A DNA stretch of 64,000 nt from Tessaracoccus oleiagri (lineage in GTDB: Bacteria > Actinomycetota > Actinomycetes > Propionibacteriales > Propionibacteriaceae): assembly GCF_900103275.1 (NCBI RefSeq), contig NZ_FNGP01000004.1:186001-250000 (forward strand). Reading direction: 5' to 3'. This document shows, one piece after another, positions 45,860 to 55,024 of the stretch (position 1 is the first letter of the stretch; each line of letters starts with the position of its first letter). The position numbers and the translations under genes are program-made. The notes beneath the pieces were generated by a model that made no database searches, was not told the origin of the DNA, and saw only the letters and a list, made by a program, of their open reading frames with translations.

Positions 45860-47668
45860 CTACAGGTTCTCGATCTGCAGCTTCGGCACGTCCTCGCTGA
45901 GTGGCAGGCCGAAGACCTGCTCGAGGAAGCTGACCTCGGCCTCCAGCGCCTCCCGCCGTGCGGCGAGCGCTCGGAAACCGTGTCCCTCGTCCTCGAACGT
46001 GACCACCGCCAGCGGCTTGCCCGCCCGGCGCACCGCGTCCGCCATCTCGTAGGCCTGCTGCGGTGGCACGACCTTGTCCTCCAGCCCTTGGAGGATGAGC
46101 ATCGGCGTGCGCAGGCGGTCGAGGTGGTGGATGGGGGAGCGCTCCCTGTAGGTGGCCTCCGCCTCGGGCCACGGGCCGACCAGCGAGAACGGGTACCGCG
46201 ACTCGGCCTTGTGCGTGTGCTGGAGCAGCGTCTCCAGGTCGCCGATCCCGTACCGGCTCAGGCCCGCGGCGAACACGTCGGTGGTGACGAGCGCCTGCAG
46301 CGTGGTGTAGCCGCCGGCGCTGCCGCCCTTGATCGCCACCCGGTCGCGGTCGATCCGGCCCTTCTCGGCGAGGTCCTCCACGACCGCGACGACGTCCTCC
46401 ACGTCGGCGATGCCCCAGTTCAGCTTGAGCGCGTCCCGGTACTCGCGGCCGAACCCGGTGGAGCCGCGATAGTTGACGTCGGCGACGGCGAACCCGCGCG
46501 AGAGCCAGAACTGCACCTCCTCGTCGAACGACGCGGTGGCCTGCGTCGTGGGGCCGCCGTGCGTCTTCACGATCAGCGGTGGGCGCTCGACGCCGGGCGG
46601 GGCGTAGAACCACGTCTGGACGAGCCCGGTCCGGTGGGAGACGGGCTTGGCGATGCAGGTCGTCTCCTCGCCGCCGGCCAGCACCGTCGTCGTGCCGGTG
46701 GGGCTGAGCTCGATCAGCTCGGAGGGGCGGTCGGCGAAGTCGGCGATGACGTAGATCCGGCTGTCGTACGTGGCGATCGAGTTGATCCACACGGTGCCCG
46801 GCAGCGGATAGGTGACGCCGCCGTTCGACGGCTGCCAGAGCGCCAGCCGGCCGTAGCCGCCGACGATCTCCATCGCGGCCACGACGTCGCGGTCGACCGC
46901 CACGGCCGACGGCCGGTCCAGCACCCAGACCGGGGTGTCGCAGTCGTGGTCGACCATCCACGAGCGGCGCTGGTCGCCCTCGACGACGTGCCAGTTCCAG
47001 TAGCCCGACTCGTCGGAGGTGTACGCCAGTACGCCCGGCGCGAGCCACATCGGGTGCTGCGCGCTCACCCCGTCGGCGGCGAAGACGCAGTGCGGGCTCT
47101 CCGGGTTGTCCAGCGGCGCCGTCCAGATCGACGAGGTGTCCCAGCTCATGTAGGGGTGGTCCCACTGCTGCCAGGCGACCACGCCGTCGCGGATCCGGGG
47201 GCCCGCGTAGAAGTCGGCGCCCGTCGCCACCACGACGTCGTCCCCGCCGTCGAGCGGGATCGCCACGACCTCGCTCTTCGGCTCCGGGGTGGCGTCGTGG
47301 TCCTCGCGGACCGCCACGACGACGCCGTCCTCGAGGTGGAGGTGCAGGCCGCCGTAGAAGTAGCGGCTCTGGGGCGGGGTCAGCGCACGGGCGCCCTGCT
47401 CGTCGAGGATGAAGATCTGGTTGGTGCGGTCGTCGTTGAAGACGACGGTCCCCAGCTCGGCGTCGAACGCGCCCCCGCCGTACTCCATGACGCGGGTGCG
47501 CACCGACGCGTCGGGGGTGACGTCCACCGTTTCGCCGTCCACCCGACGACGCACCGTGATGCGGCCGTCCTCGGCCGCGATACCCGCCAACCAGTAGACA
47601 CCGGAACTGGTGGCGCGCACCTGCGAGATCGTGTCGCGGCGCTTGATGACGAAGTCCAGAGGGAGCAT
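45860..47668 (-). CDS. S9 family peptidase (prolyl-oligopeptidase type)
   Basis: A 602-residue serine peptidase. An N-terminal beta-propeller of about 340 residues precedes the alpha/beta-hydrolase domain. The nucleophile is in GGSAGGYTTLQAL, the Asp in LEDKVVPPQQAYEM and the His in FEDEGHGF, giving a complete triad. No signal peptide is seen, so it is probably cytoplasmic and cleaves acylaminoacyl or short peptides. It is convergent with the coiled-coil gene (46 bases). Confidence 0.92.
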   Translation of the reverse strand: MLPLDFVIKRRDTISQVRATSSGVYWLAGIAAEDGRITVRRRVDGETVDVTPDASVRTRVMEYGGGAFDAELGTVVFNDDRTNQIFILDEQGARALTPPQSRYFYGGLHLHLEDGVVVAVREDHDATPEPKSEVVAIPLDGGDDVVVATGADFYAGPRIRDGVVAWQQWDHPYMSWDTSSIWTAPLDNPESPHCVFAADGVSAQHPMWLAPGVLAYTSDESGYWNWHVVEGDQRRSWMVDHDCDTPVWVLDRPSAVAVDRDVVAAMEIVGGYGRLALWQPSNGGVTYPLPGTVWINSIATYDSRIYVIADFADRPSELIELSPTGTTTVLAGGEETTCIAKPVSHRTGLVQTWFYAPPGVERPPLIVKTHGGPTTQATASFDEEVQFWLSRGFAVADVNYRGSTGFGREYRDALKLNWGIADVEDVVAVVEDLAEKGRIDRDRVAIKGGSAGGYTTLQALVTTDVFAAGLSRYGIGDLETLLQHTHKAESRYPFSLVGPWPEAEATYRERSPIHHLDRLRTPMLILQGLEDKVVPPQQAYEMADAVRRAGKPLAVVTFEDEGHGFRALAARREALEAEVSFLEQVFGLPLSEDVPKLQIENL

Positions 47669-47776
47669 GGATTCACCCTATACGGGTTGTCTACCCGCGT
47701 CCGCTCCGGCAAGATAAGGGCTACTACCTGGTCACTGATCGCAGGGGAAGGCAATCAGAGCCGACCAGGAGGAAAA

Positions 47777-48274
47777 ATGAACCGAACGAACAGCCACGCG
47801 GCGAGAGGCATGATCTTCATCCACTCGACGTCGGCCGCGCTGCGCCCGCACGTCGAATGGGCCATCGCCGCCGCGCTGGACGCGCAGGCGCAACTCGACT
47901 GGACCGACCAGCACGCCGAGGCCGGTGCGCAACGCGCCGAGTTCTCCTGGGTCGGTCGCGTCGGCACGGGTGCCAAGCTGGCCAGCGCGCTCTCCCGGCT
48001 CGGGCGCGTCCGCTTCGAGGTGACGGAGGAGCCGACCCCCGGTGCGGACGGGCAGCGGTTCATGTACACGCCCAGCCTCGGCTCGTTCTCCGCCATCACC
48101 GGCGTCCACGGGGACATCCTCGTCCCGGAGGACCGCCTGCGCCACGCCGCGGCCAGCGGCGACCTCTACCACGCGCTCGACGCGCTCCTCGGCCGGCCCT
48201 GGGACGACGAGCTGGAGTACTTCCGGCACGCCTCCGAGGACGCACCGGTGCGCTGGCTGCACCAGGTCGTCTGA
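47777..48274 (+). CDS. DUF3145 family protein
   Basis: A 165-residue soluble protein of a family restricted to Actinobacteria, function unknown. Recognisable features are RGMIFIHSTSAALRPHVEWA at the N-terminus and RFMYTPSLGSFSA in the middle. AGGAGG precedes the ATG at 47777. It is convergent with fabF, which it accompanies in Streptomyces as well, separated here by a long terminator. The link to fatty-acid synthesis is by location only. Confidence 0.9.
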   Translation: MNRTNSHAARGMIFIHSTSAALRPHVEWAIAAALDAQAQLDWTDQHAEAGAQRAEFSWVGRVGTGAKLASALSRLGRVRFEVTEEPTPGADGQRFMYTPSLGSFSAITGVHGDILVPEDRLRHAAASGDLYHALDALLGRPWDDELEYFRHASEDAPVRWLHQVV

Positions 48275-48292
48275 GCGACCTCCCCGGGACGC

Positions 48293-48333
48293 ACGAAGTC
48301 CCGCCCCCGAACCTGGCGGGGGCGGGACTTCGT
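48293..48333. terminator. bidirectional terminator between DUF3145 and fabF
   Basis: A perfect 17-base stem (ACGAAGTCCCGCCCCCG at 48293-48309 and its complement at 48317-48333) with a 7-base loop lies between two convergent stop codons. The A- and T-tracts are poor, but the stem strength and position fit termination in both directions. Confidence 0.85.
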
Positions 48334-48344
48334 CTGCCCGGGTG

Positions 48345-49601
48345 TCAGTCGGTGACGTTCTCGTTGGTGACCACCACGGCGACGTTGTGGCCGCCGAAGC
48401 CGAACGAGTTGTTGACCGCGGCGAGGTCGCCGTCACGGAGCTTCCTGGGCTCCTTGGCGATGTCGATCCCGAGGCCCGGCTCCTCGTTCTCGAGGTTGAT
48501 CGTCGGCGGCACGAGGCGGTCGCGCAGCGCGAGCACGCTCGCCACCGTCTCCAGCGCGCCGGCGCCGCCGAGGAGGTGCCCGGTCATCGACTTGGTGGAG
48601 GTGACGATGACGTCGTCGGTGGCGTCGCCCAGCGCGGTGCGGATGGAGCCGGCCTCGGTGACGTCGCCCTGCGGCGTGGAGGTGCCGTGCGCGTTCACGT
48701 GGACGATGTCGCGGGGGCTGAGGCCCGCTTCGCGGAGGCCCTTGATCATGGCCTGCGACTGGCCGTAGCCGTCGGGGTCGGGCTGCACGAGGTCGTGGGA
48801 GTCGGCGGTGATGCCGGCGCCGGCGACGGTGCCGTAGATCTTGGCGCCGCGCGCCTTCGCGTGCTCGAGGGTCTCGAGGACGAGCATGGCGGCGCCCTCC
48901 GCGAGGACGAAGCCGTCACGGTCGACGTCCCAGGGGCGCGAGGCGCGCTCCGGCTCGTCGTTGCGGCGCGACAGGGCCTGCATCTGGGCGAAGGAGACGA
49001 TCGGGAAGGGGTGGATGACGCCCTCGGCGCCGCCCGCGAGCACCACGTCGGCGCGGCCGAGGCGGATCATGTCGACGGCCAGCGCGATGGCCTCGTTCGA
49101 CGAGGCGCACGCGGAGACCGGGGTGTGGATGCCGGCGCGGGCGCCGACCTTCAGGCCGATGTTGGCCGCGGGAGCGTTGGCCATGAGCATCGGGATCGTG
49201 AAGGGGGAGACGCGTCGGAGGCCCTTCTCCTTCATGACGTCCCACTGCCCGACGAGCGTCTGCAGGCCGCCGATGCCGGTGGCGGCGGTGACGCCGAGGC
49301 GGTCACGGTCGACGGGGTTGTCCTCCCCGAGGCCGTAGCCGGCGTCGGCCCAGGCCTCGAGTGCAGCGACCATCGCGAGCTGCGCGGAGCGGTCGAGCTT
49401 GCGGGCCTCGACCCGGTCCAGCACCTCGGTGGGGTCCACCGCGGCCTCACCGGCGATCCGGGTGGGCAGTTCCTCAGCCCACGGCTGCTGCAGCTTGCGC
49501 ACGCCGGAGCGGCCGGCGAGCATGCCCTCCCAGGTGGACGCGATATCGCCGCCGAGCGGTGAGGTGGCGCCGAGGCCGGTGATCACAACGGTTGTCGACA
49601 T
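48345..49601 (-). CDS. fabF: beta-ketoacyl-ACP synthase II
   Basis: Elongating condensing enzyme of fatty-acid synthesis, 418 residues. The Cys-His-His triad is in HTPVSACASSNEAIA, HVNAHGTSTPQGD and KSMTGHLLGGAGA. CAGGAG precedes the ATG at 49601, and a longer upstream frame was rejected. It is the last gene of the fabD-fabH-acpP-fabF operon, after a hairpin in the acpP-fabF gap. Confidence 0.96.
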   Translation of the reverse strand: MSTTVVITGLGATSPLGGDIASTWEGMLAGRSGVRKLQQPWAEELPTRIAGEAAVDPTEVLDRVEARKLDRSAQLAMVAALEAWADAGYGLGEDNPVDRDRLGVTAATGIGGLQTLVGQWDVMKEKGLRRVSPFTIPMLMANAPAANIGLKVGARAGIHTPVSACASSNEAIALAVDMIRLGRADVVLAGGAEGVIHPFPIVSFAQMQALSRRNDEPERASRPWDVDRDGFVLAEGAAMLVLETLEHAKARGAKIYGTVAGAGITADSHDLVQPDPDGYGQSQAMIKGLREAGLSPRDIVHVNAHGTSTPQGDVTEAGSIRTALGDATDDVIVTSTKSMTGHLLGGAGALETVASVLALRDRLVPPTINLENEEPGLGIDIAKEPRKLRDGDLAAVNNSFGFGGHNVAVVVTNENVTD

Positions 49602-49640
49602 GGTGTGCTCCTGAGGGGGACGGGAAGACTGGGGAGGTGG

Positions 49641-49666
49641 GGTGGGGCGACGGACGCCGCCCCACC
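49641..49666 (-). other. hairpin in the acpP-fabF gap
   Basis: GGTGGGGCG (49641-49649) and CGCCCCACC (49658-49666) form a perfect 9-base stem with an 8-base loop. In the mRNA it lies between acpP and fabF and may cause partial termination or stabilise the acpP message, which would explain acpP being made in excess of the enzymes. Confidence 0.5.
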
Positions 49667-49674
49667 TGGCGCGG

Positions 49675-49920
49675 TCAGTTGCTTGCGCGCTCGATGTAGG
49701 CGACGGCGTCGCCGACGGTCTTGAGGTTCTTGGCGTCCTCGTCGGGGATCTCGACGCCGAACTTGTCCTCGCATTCGTAGATGATCTCGACCATCGACAG
49801 CGAGTCGACGCCCAGGTCATCGACGAAGGACTTGTCCAGCTGGACGTCCTCCACTGCGACGCCGGCGAGGTCGTTGACGATCTCGGCGAGCTGCGTGCGG
49901 ATCTCTTCGGTGCTGGCCAT
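49675..49920 (-). CDS. acpP: acyl carrier protein
   Basis: An 81-residue acidic four-helix protein that carries the growing acyl chain on a phosphopantetheine arm. The attachment serine is in VDDLGVDSLSMVEII (DSL motif). GAAAGGAG precedes the ATG. It lies between fabH and fabF in one operon. Confidence 0.97.
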   Translation of the reverse strand: MASTEEIRTQLAEIVNDLAGVAVEDVQLDKSFVDDLGVDSLSMVEIIYECEDKFGVEIPDEDAKNLKTVGDAVAYIERASN

Positions 49921-49947
49921 TGCTGGCTCCTTTCTTTCGGTATTCGA

Positions 49948-50931
49948 TCAGGGCAGGGTGATGACCTGGCCACCAAAGACCAAGCCCGCGCCGAAGCCGA
50001 TGATCAACGCGGTCTGGCCGCTCTTCGCCTGCCCGGAATCGAGCAGGGCTTCCATCGCCAGCGGGATCGATGCCGCCGACGTGTTCCCCATGTGGTGGAT
50101 GTCGCGAGCCACGACCACGTCCTCGGGGAGCTTCAGGTGGCGCAACATCGAATCGGTGATCCGGTTGTTCGCCTGGTGGGGGATGAAGACGTCGAGCTCG
50201 TCGGGGGTGAGCCCGGAACGCTCGAGCGCCTCGTGGGCCTTCTTCGCGATCTCGGTGGTCGCCCACTTGAACACGGTCCGGCCGTCCATGTGGATGTAGG
50301 CGTGGTCGCCCTCGATCTGTCGCCAGTCGTCGATCACGATGACCTCGTGGCCGGCGGGGTCCGAGCCCCACACGGTCGGGCCGATCGCGGGCTCGTCGCT
50401 CGGGCCGACGACGACCGCGCCGGCCCCGTCGCCGAACAGGAAGGCGGTGGAGCGGTCCGAGATGTCGAGGTACTCGCTGAGCACCTCGCTGCCCACGACG
50501 AGCACGTGCTTCGAGGTGCCGCCGCGCACGAGCGAGTCGGCCATGCCGACGCCGTAGGAGAACCCCGCGCAGGCCGCGGAGATGTCGAACGCGGCGGGAT
50601 CGCCCATGCCGAGGTCGTTGGCGAGGATGGTGGCCATGGCGGGCGTGTTGAGGTAGTGCGAGACCGTGGAGACGATGACGGTGTCGATGTCAGACGGGGT
50701 CAGCCCGGCGCGCTCGATGGCCTTGCGGGAGGCCTCCTCCGCGAGCGTCAGCGCGGATTCACCCTCAGCGACCCACCGGCGGGACTGGATCCCGGTGCGC
50801 TGCTCGATCCACTCCGGCGTGGAGTCGATCATCGTGCACATTTCCTCGTTGTCCACCACGCGGCTGCCGCGGGCGCCCCCGACACTCAGGATGCGGCTGT
50901 ACTGGGCGCCTTGGGAGATGGTGATCGGCAT
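49948..50931 (-). CDS. fabH: beta-ketoacyl-ACP synthase III
   Basis: Starts fatty-acid synthesis by joining an acyl-CoA to malonyl-ACP. The 327-residue protein has the Cys in FDISAACAGFSYG, His in FIPHQANNRI and Asn in MGNTSAASIP. AGGAG is ten bases before the ATG at 50931. It follows fabD by 14 bases and precedes acpP. Relatives in Gram-positive bacteria with branched fatty acids accept branched starters, which is likely but not shown here. Confidence 0.96.
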   Translation of the reverse strand: MPITISQGAQYSRILSVGGARGSRVVDNEEMCTMIDSTPEWIEQRTGIQSRRWVAEGESALTLAEEASRKAIERAGLTPSDIDTVIVSTVSHYLNTPAMATILANDLGMGDPAAFDISAACAGFSYGVGMADSLVRGGTSKHVLVVGSEVLSEYLDISDRSTAFLFGDGAGAVVVGPSDEPAIGPTVWGSDPAGHEVIVIDDWRQIEGDHAYIHMDGRTVFKWATTEIAKKAHEALERSGLTPDELDVFIPHQANNRITDSMLRHLKLPEDVVVARDIHHMGNTSAASIPLAMEALLDSGQAKSGQTALIIGFGAGLVFGGQVITLP

Positions 50932-50945
50932 GTATTCGTGACTCC

Positions 50946-51857
50946 TCAGCCGTGGTGGTGTTGGGCGGCGAACGCGCGGGCGTCGTCGAGCTGGTCGGGG
51001 GTGTTGAGGTTGAAGAGCTCGACGTCCTTCAGGTTGCGCTTGGCGATGCCGGTCAGCGTACCCGCGGGGGTGAGCTCGAGGAGACCCGTGACGCCGAGCT
51101 CGCGGAGCGTGTCCATGCACAGGTCCCAGCGGACGGGGTTCGCGACCTGGTTGACCAGCCGCTCCAGGACCTCCTGGCCGCGCTCGACGACGGCGCCGTC
51201 CCGGTTCGACAGGATGCGCACCTGCGGATCGGCGGGGGTCATCGCGGCGGCCACCTCTCGGAGCGCGTCGACGGCGGGCGCCATGTGGACGGTGTGGAAG
51301 GCGCCGGCGACGCTCAGCGGAACGAGGCGCGCGCGGCGGGGGGCGTTCTCCGCCAGCTGCTGCAGCTGCTCGACCGTGCCGGCGGCGACGATCTGGCCGG
51401 GCCCGTTGTTGTTGGCGGGGGTGAGGCCGGCGGCCTCGATGGCGGCGAGCACCTCGTCGACCTGGCCGCCGACGATCGCGGTCATGGAGGTGGGACGGGC
51501 GGCGGAGGCCTCGGCCATCGCGCGGCCGCGCACGGCGACGAGGCGCATGGCCTCCGTCTCGCTCAGCACGCCGGCCAGGGCGGTGGCGGCCAGCTCGCCG
51601 ACGGAGTGCCCGGCGACCACGTCGCAGCCGGCGTCCAGCGCACGGGCGGTGGCGATGCCGGCGGCCACTAGGAGCGGCTGGGCGATCGCGGTGTCACGGA
51701 TCGTGTCGGCGTCGGCCTCCGTGCCGTAGCGGGCGAGGTCGAGGTCGGCGGCCTCCGAGAGCCCGGCGAGGGTGGCGGCGAACTCCTCCGACTCGAGCCA
51801 GGGAGAGAGGAAGCCGGGGGTCTGGGCGCCCTGACCGGGCGCGACGATTGCGAGCAC
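50946..51857 (-). CDS. fabD: malonyl-CoA:ACP transacylase
   Basis: Loads malonyl groups on the carrier protein. The 303-residue protein has the nucleophile motif GHSVGELAATALAG and the catalytic His in VAGAFHTVHMAP; APGQGAQ at the N-terminus is typical. The start is the GTG at 51857 without Shine-Dalgarno sequence. It is the first gene of the operon and begins 51 bases after the fasR terminator. Confidence 0.95.
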   Translation of the reverse strand: MLAIVAPGQGAQTPGFLSPWLESEEFAATLAGLSEAADLDLARYGTEADADTIRDTAIAQPLLVAAGIATARALDAGCDVVAGHSVGELAATALAGVLSETEAMRLVAVRGRAMAEASAARPTSMTAIVGGQVDEVLAAIEAAGLTPANNNGPGQIVAAGTVEQLQQLAENAPRRARLVPLSVAGAFHTVHMAPAVDALREVAAAMTPADPQVRILSNRDGAVVERGQEVLERLVNQVANPVRWDLCMDTLRELGVTGLLELTPAGTLTGIAKRNLKDVELFNLNTPDQLDDARAFAAQHHHG

Positions 51858-51907
51858 CCCTACACTCTGCCCGAGCGGGGTGGGCCGAGGTCGGATCGGT
51901 TGCCACG

Positions 51908-51927
51908 AAAAAGCCGCAGGGCGGCTT
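51908..51927 (-). terminator. rho-independent terminator after fasR
   Basis: On the minus strand AAGCCGC, CCT, GCGGCTT followed by TTT form a 7-base stem with a T-run, between the fasR stop and the fabD start. Hence fasR and the fab operon are separate transcripts. Confidence 0.85.
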
Positions 51928-51998
51928 GTGGGAACCGGACAAGGACTCCGGCCGAGGACGAGGTCAGCGGGGCGCGCCCGTTGTGCGACACCGTGAAA

Positions 51999-53198
51999 TC
52001 ACGCCCGTGTGTTCTGCAGCCGGCCGAGCGTGATCGCCATCCGGAGGATGTAGGCCTCGCGGGAGTTCGCCGGGTTGTAGCCGGTGATCTCGGTGATCCG
52101 CTTGAGGCGGTAGCGGACGGTGTTCGGGTGGACGAACATGGCCCGGGCCGTGGCCTCCATCGACGAACCGTGGTCGAGGAAGCTGACCGCCGTCTCGAGC
52201 AGTTCCTTGTTGGACGCGAGCGCCCCGTACACCTCGGAGGCGAGCATCCGGCGGGCGTGCCCGTCGCCGGACAACGCGCGCTCGGGCAGGAGGTCGCCGG
52301 ACAGGAGCGTCGTCGGCCCCTCCGGCCACGCCCTCGCGGCGCGGTAGCCGGAGGCCGCCTCGCGCGCGGATTGGGAGGCCTCGGCCAGCGAGTCGACGAC
52401 GGGGCCGATCACCACGGGCCCCTCGGCGAAGAAGTGGTGGAGCTTGTCGATGGCGTGGCTGGTCTCGACGGGGGAGGTCACCGACCGGCCCCCGAAGATG
52501 CAGACCAGCCGCTCGCCCTGCGGGCTGGCGAGCATGTCGAGCCCCACCTTGCCCGCCGCGCGGCGGAGCACGTCGATGTTGGTGTCGGGGCGCACGCCAC
52601 CGATGGCGACGGTGACCTTGCTTTCCGTGTCCCAGCCCAGGGTCGAGGCCCGGGACAGCACGGACTCGTCGGTCTCGGCCCGCACGACGGCGTCGATGAC
52701 GGAGGCCTCGATGCGCGAGTCCCACGCGCCTCGGGCCTCGGCGGCGCGCGCGTAGATGGCGGCGGCGGCGAAGGCGACCTCACGGGAGTACTGCAGGATC
52801 CCGAGCTGCAGCGCGGGACGGTCGTTGCGGGGGAGCAGCTGCCCGATCTGTTCCTCGACCACCTCGGTGGTGGTGCGGACGAGGTCGACGGTCTGGCGCA
52901 GCGAGATGCGGCGCGCCATCAGCCGGGGCGCGACCTCGAAGATCGACTCGGGGTCGAAGTGCTCGCCGGCGAGCCAGGTGACGAACCCGTCGATGCCGGT
53001 GCGAGCCACCATCGAGATCCAGGAGCGCGAGTCGGCGTCGAGTCGCGTGAACCAGGGGTGCCGGGCGTCGAGGGCGGCGATCGTCGCGGTGTTGATTTCG
53101 CTGCTGACTGCGCGGAACCGCTTGACGAGGCCCGCCTTGCCGCGCACCGGCTGCACGGGCGTGGGCGCGCTCGCCGACCGCTGGGGATTGGAAATCAT
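51999..53198 (-). CDS. fasR: PucR-family regulator of fatty-acid synthesis, FasR-like
   Basis: A 399-residue protein with a helical N-terminal part, a GGDEF-like central region and a C-terminal PucR helix-turn-helix (ETAVSFLDHGSSMEATARAM then VHPNTVRYRLKRITEITGY). In Streptomyces the same gene sits just before fabD and activates the fab operon, and the arrangement here is identical. It is 17 bases downstream of the helicase gene. Function is from synteny and family; the effector (probably an acyl-CoA or malonyl-CoA) is unknown. Confidence 0.9.
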   Translation of the reverse strand: MISNPQRSASAPTPVQPVRGKAGLVKRFRAVSSEINTATIAALDARHPWFTRLDADSRSWISMVARTGIDGFVTWLAGEHFDPESIFEVAPRLMARRISLRQTVDLVRTTTEVVEEQIGQLLPRNDRPALQLGILQYSREVAFAAAAIYARAAEARGAWDSRIEASVIDAVVRAETDESVLSRASTLGWDTESKVTVAIGGVRPDTNIDVLRRAAGKVGLDMLASPQGERLVCIFGGRSVTSPVETSHAIDKLHHFFAEGPVVIGPVVDSLAEASQSAREAASGYRAARAWPEGPTTLLSGDLLPERALSGDGHARRMLASEVYGALASNKELLETAVSFLDHGSSMEATARAMFVHPNTVRYRLKRITEITGYNPANSREAYILRMAITLGRLQNTRA

Positions 53199-53215
53199 TG
53201 CGTCAGCTTATAGCT

Positions 53216-54961
53216 CTACGACCGGAGCCATTCGGTGATCATGGCGATGCGTTCCTCCACCTGCTCGCTCGACGCCTGCGCCAGCGTCGGCCCGCCGCAC
53301 TGTCGGCGCAGGTCCGCGTGGACGTGGCTGTGCGGGACGGCCCGGATGCGCGCGTACTGGGCCACCAGCGAGTTGAGCTGCTTGCGGCGATCGGCCATGG
53401 CGCGGTGCAGCGCCACCTGCGGTTCGCGCTTGGTCTGGTGCTCCCGGCGCTTGACCTGGCGACGCTGCCGCTCGGCGAGCAGCGTCTTCACTTGGTCGGC
53501 GTCGAGGAGGCCGGGCAGTCCGAGGTAGTCCTGCTCGTCCTGGGACGCGGGCTCGGCGAACATGCCGTACTGCTGCGCGTCGAAGAGGACGTGGTCGAAC
53601 GTCGCCGACGACTCCATGGCCTCGAACTCGCCGAGCAGGGCGTCGGAGGCCGACTCCTTGCGGTTGGCTGCCTCCATCTCCGCCTCGGACTCGGCCCAGA
53701 GGCCCTCGTCGGGATCCTGCGAGCGGCGACCGAGGACGTGGTCGCGCTGGCGCTCCATGGACCCCGCGTGCCCGAGCAGGACCGGCACGGTGGGCAGAAA
53801 CACCGTCGCGAGTTCGCCGCGCCGGCGGAGCCGCACGAAGCGCCCGACGGCCTGCGCGAAGAACAGCGGCGTCTGGGTGGCGGTGGCGTAGACCCCGACG
53901 GTGAGGCGCGGCACGTCGACGCCCTCCGAGACCATCCGGACCGCCACCATCCAGCGCTCGTCGGACTGGCTGAACTTCTCGATGCGCTGGGAGGCGCCGG
54001 CCTCGTCGGACAGGACGACGGTGGGCTTCTCGCCGGTGATCGACTGGAGGACCCGGGCGTAGGCGCGCGCCTGGGTCTGGTTGGAGGCGATCACGAGCCC
54101 GCCGGCGTCGGCGATGTGGCGGCGGGTCTCGGTCAGGCGCTTGTCGGCCGCCGACAGCACGGCGCTGATCCACTCGCCCTTCGGGTCCAGCGCGGTGCGC
54201 CACGCCTGGGCGGTGATGTCCTTGGTGAGCGGCTCGCCCAGGTTGGCGGCCACCTCGTCGCCGGCCTTGGTGCGCCAGCGCATCGGGCCGCCGTAGGTCA
54301 TGAACACCACCGGCCGGACGACGTGGTCCTTAAGCGCGTCGGCGTAGCCGTAGGTGTAGTCGGCGCGGCTGATCCGGGCGCCGTCGTGGGCCAGGTCGTA
54401 GGTGACGAACGGGATGGGGTGCTCGTCGGAGCGGAAGGGGGTACCGGTGAGCAGGAGGCGCCGGGCGGCGTAGTGGAAGGCCTCGTGCAGCGCGTCGCCC
54501 CAGCTGCGGCTGTCGCCGGCGTGGTGCACCTCGTCGAGGATGACGAGCGTGTCCTGGCTGAGGCAGATGCCCTCGTACACCCATGGCCGCACGGCGACGC
54601 CGGCGTAGGTCATGGTGGAGCCGACGAACTCCTTCGACCTCCCGCGCTTGGCGTTGTTGCCGGGGTCGAGGTGGATGCCCACGCGGGCGGCGGCGTCGGC
54701 CCACTGCACCTTGAGGTGTTCGGTCGGGGTGACGACGATGATGCGCTTGATCTTGCGGGCGTCCAGCAGGTCCTTGGCGACCTTCAGCGCGAAGGTCGTC
54801 TTGCCCGCGCCGGGGGTGGCGACGCAGAGGAAGTCCTGCGGCTCGCCGGCGTGGTACTGCTCGAGCGCCTCGGTCTGCCAGGCGCGCAGGCTCGACGCGG
54901 TCCCCCAGGCGGCGCGCTGCGGGTACGCGGGCGAGAGATGCTCGAAGGCGGCGGAAGACAC
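53216..54961 (-). CDS. DEAD/DEAH-box helicase of superfamily 2
   Basis: A 581-residue ATP-dependent helicase. Motif I ATPGAGKTTFALKVAKDLL, motif II LDEVHHAGDS, motif III LLTGTPFRSDE, motif V/VI VSEGVDVPRL and FAQAVGRFVR are all present; a 200-residue C-terminal tail with charged coiled segments is not conserved. It resembles a conserved actinobacterial helicase of unknown role, possibly nucleotide-excision or recombination repair. The GTG at 54961 was chosen over a TTG at 54997 because a promoter lies between them, suggesting a leaderless message. Confidence 0.88.
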   Translation of the reverse strand: MSSAAFEHLSPAYPQRAAWGTASSLRAWQTEALEQYHAGEPQDFLCVATPGAGKTTFALKVAKDLLDARKIKRIIVVTPTEHLKVQWADAAARVGIHLDPGNNAKRGRSKEFVGSTMTYAGVAVRPWVYEGICLSQDTLVILDEVHHAGDSRSWGDALHEAFHYAARRLLLTGTPFRSDEHPIPFVTYDLAHDGARISRADYTYGYADALKDHVVRPVVFMTYGGPMRWRTKAGDEVAANLGEPLTKDITAQAWRTALDPKGEWISAVLSAADKRLTETRRHIADAGGLVIASNQTQARAYARVLQSITGEKPTVVLSDEAGASQRIEKFSQSDERWMVAVRMVSEGVDVPRLTVGVYATATQTPLFFAQAVGRFVRLRRRGELATVFLPTVPVLLGHAGSMERQRDHVLGRRSQDPDEGLWAESEAEMEAANRKESASDALLGEFEAMESSATFDHVLFDAQQYGMFAEPASQDEQDYLGLPGLLDADQVKTLLAERQRRQVKRREHQTKREPQVALHRAMADRRKQLNSLVAQYARIRAVPHSHVHADLRRQCGGPTLAQASSEQVEERIAMITEWLRS

Positions 54962-54969
54962 GCTGCCGA

Positions 54970-54997
54970 ACTTTACCCGCGGTCCCGATCCGGGCAA
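54970..54997 (-). promoter_or_regulatory. likely leaderless promoter of the helicase gene
   Basis: TTGCCC (54997-54992), 16-base spacer, TAAAGT (54975-54970), then eight bases to the GTG at 54961. Transcription would begin at or beside the start codon. Confidence 0.55.
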
Positions 54998-55024
54998 CCC
55001 GGCCGGAGGGGGCGTGTCGCGGGA

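Noticed and set aside
45980-47776. Long plus-strand frame joined to DUF3145
   Set aside because: Antisense to the S9 peptidase; DUF3145 begins at 47777 with AGGAGG.
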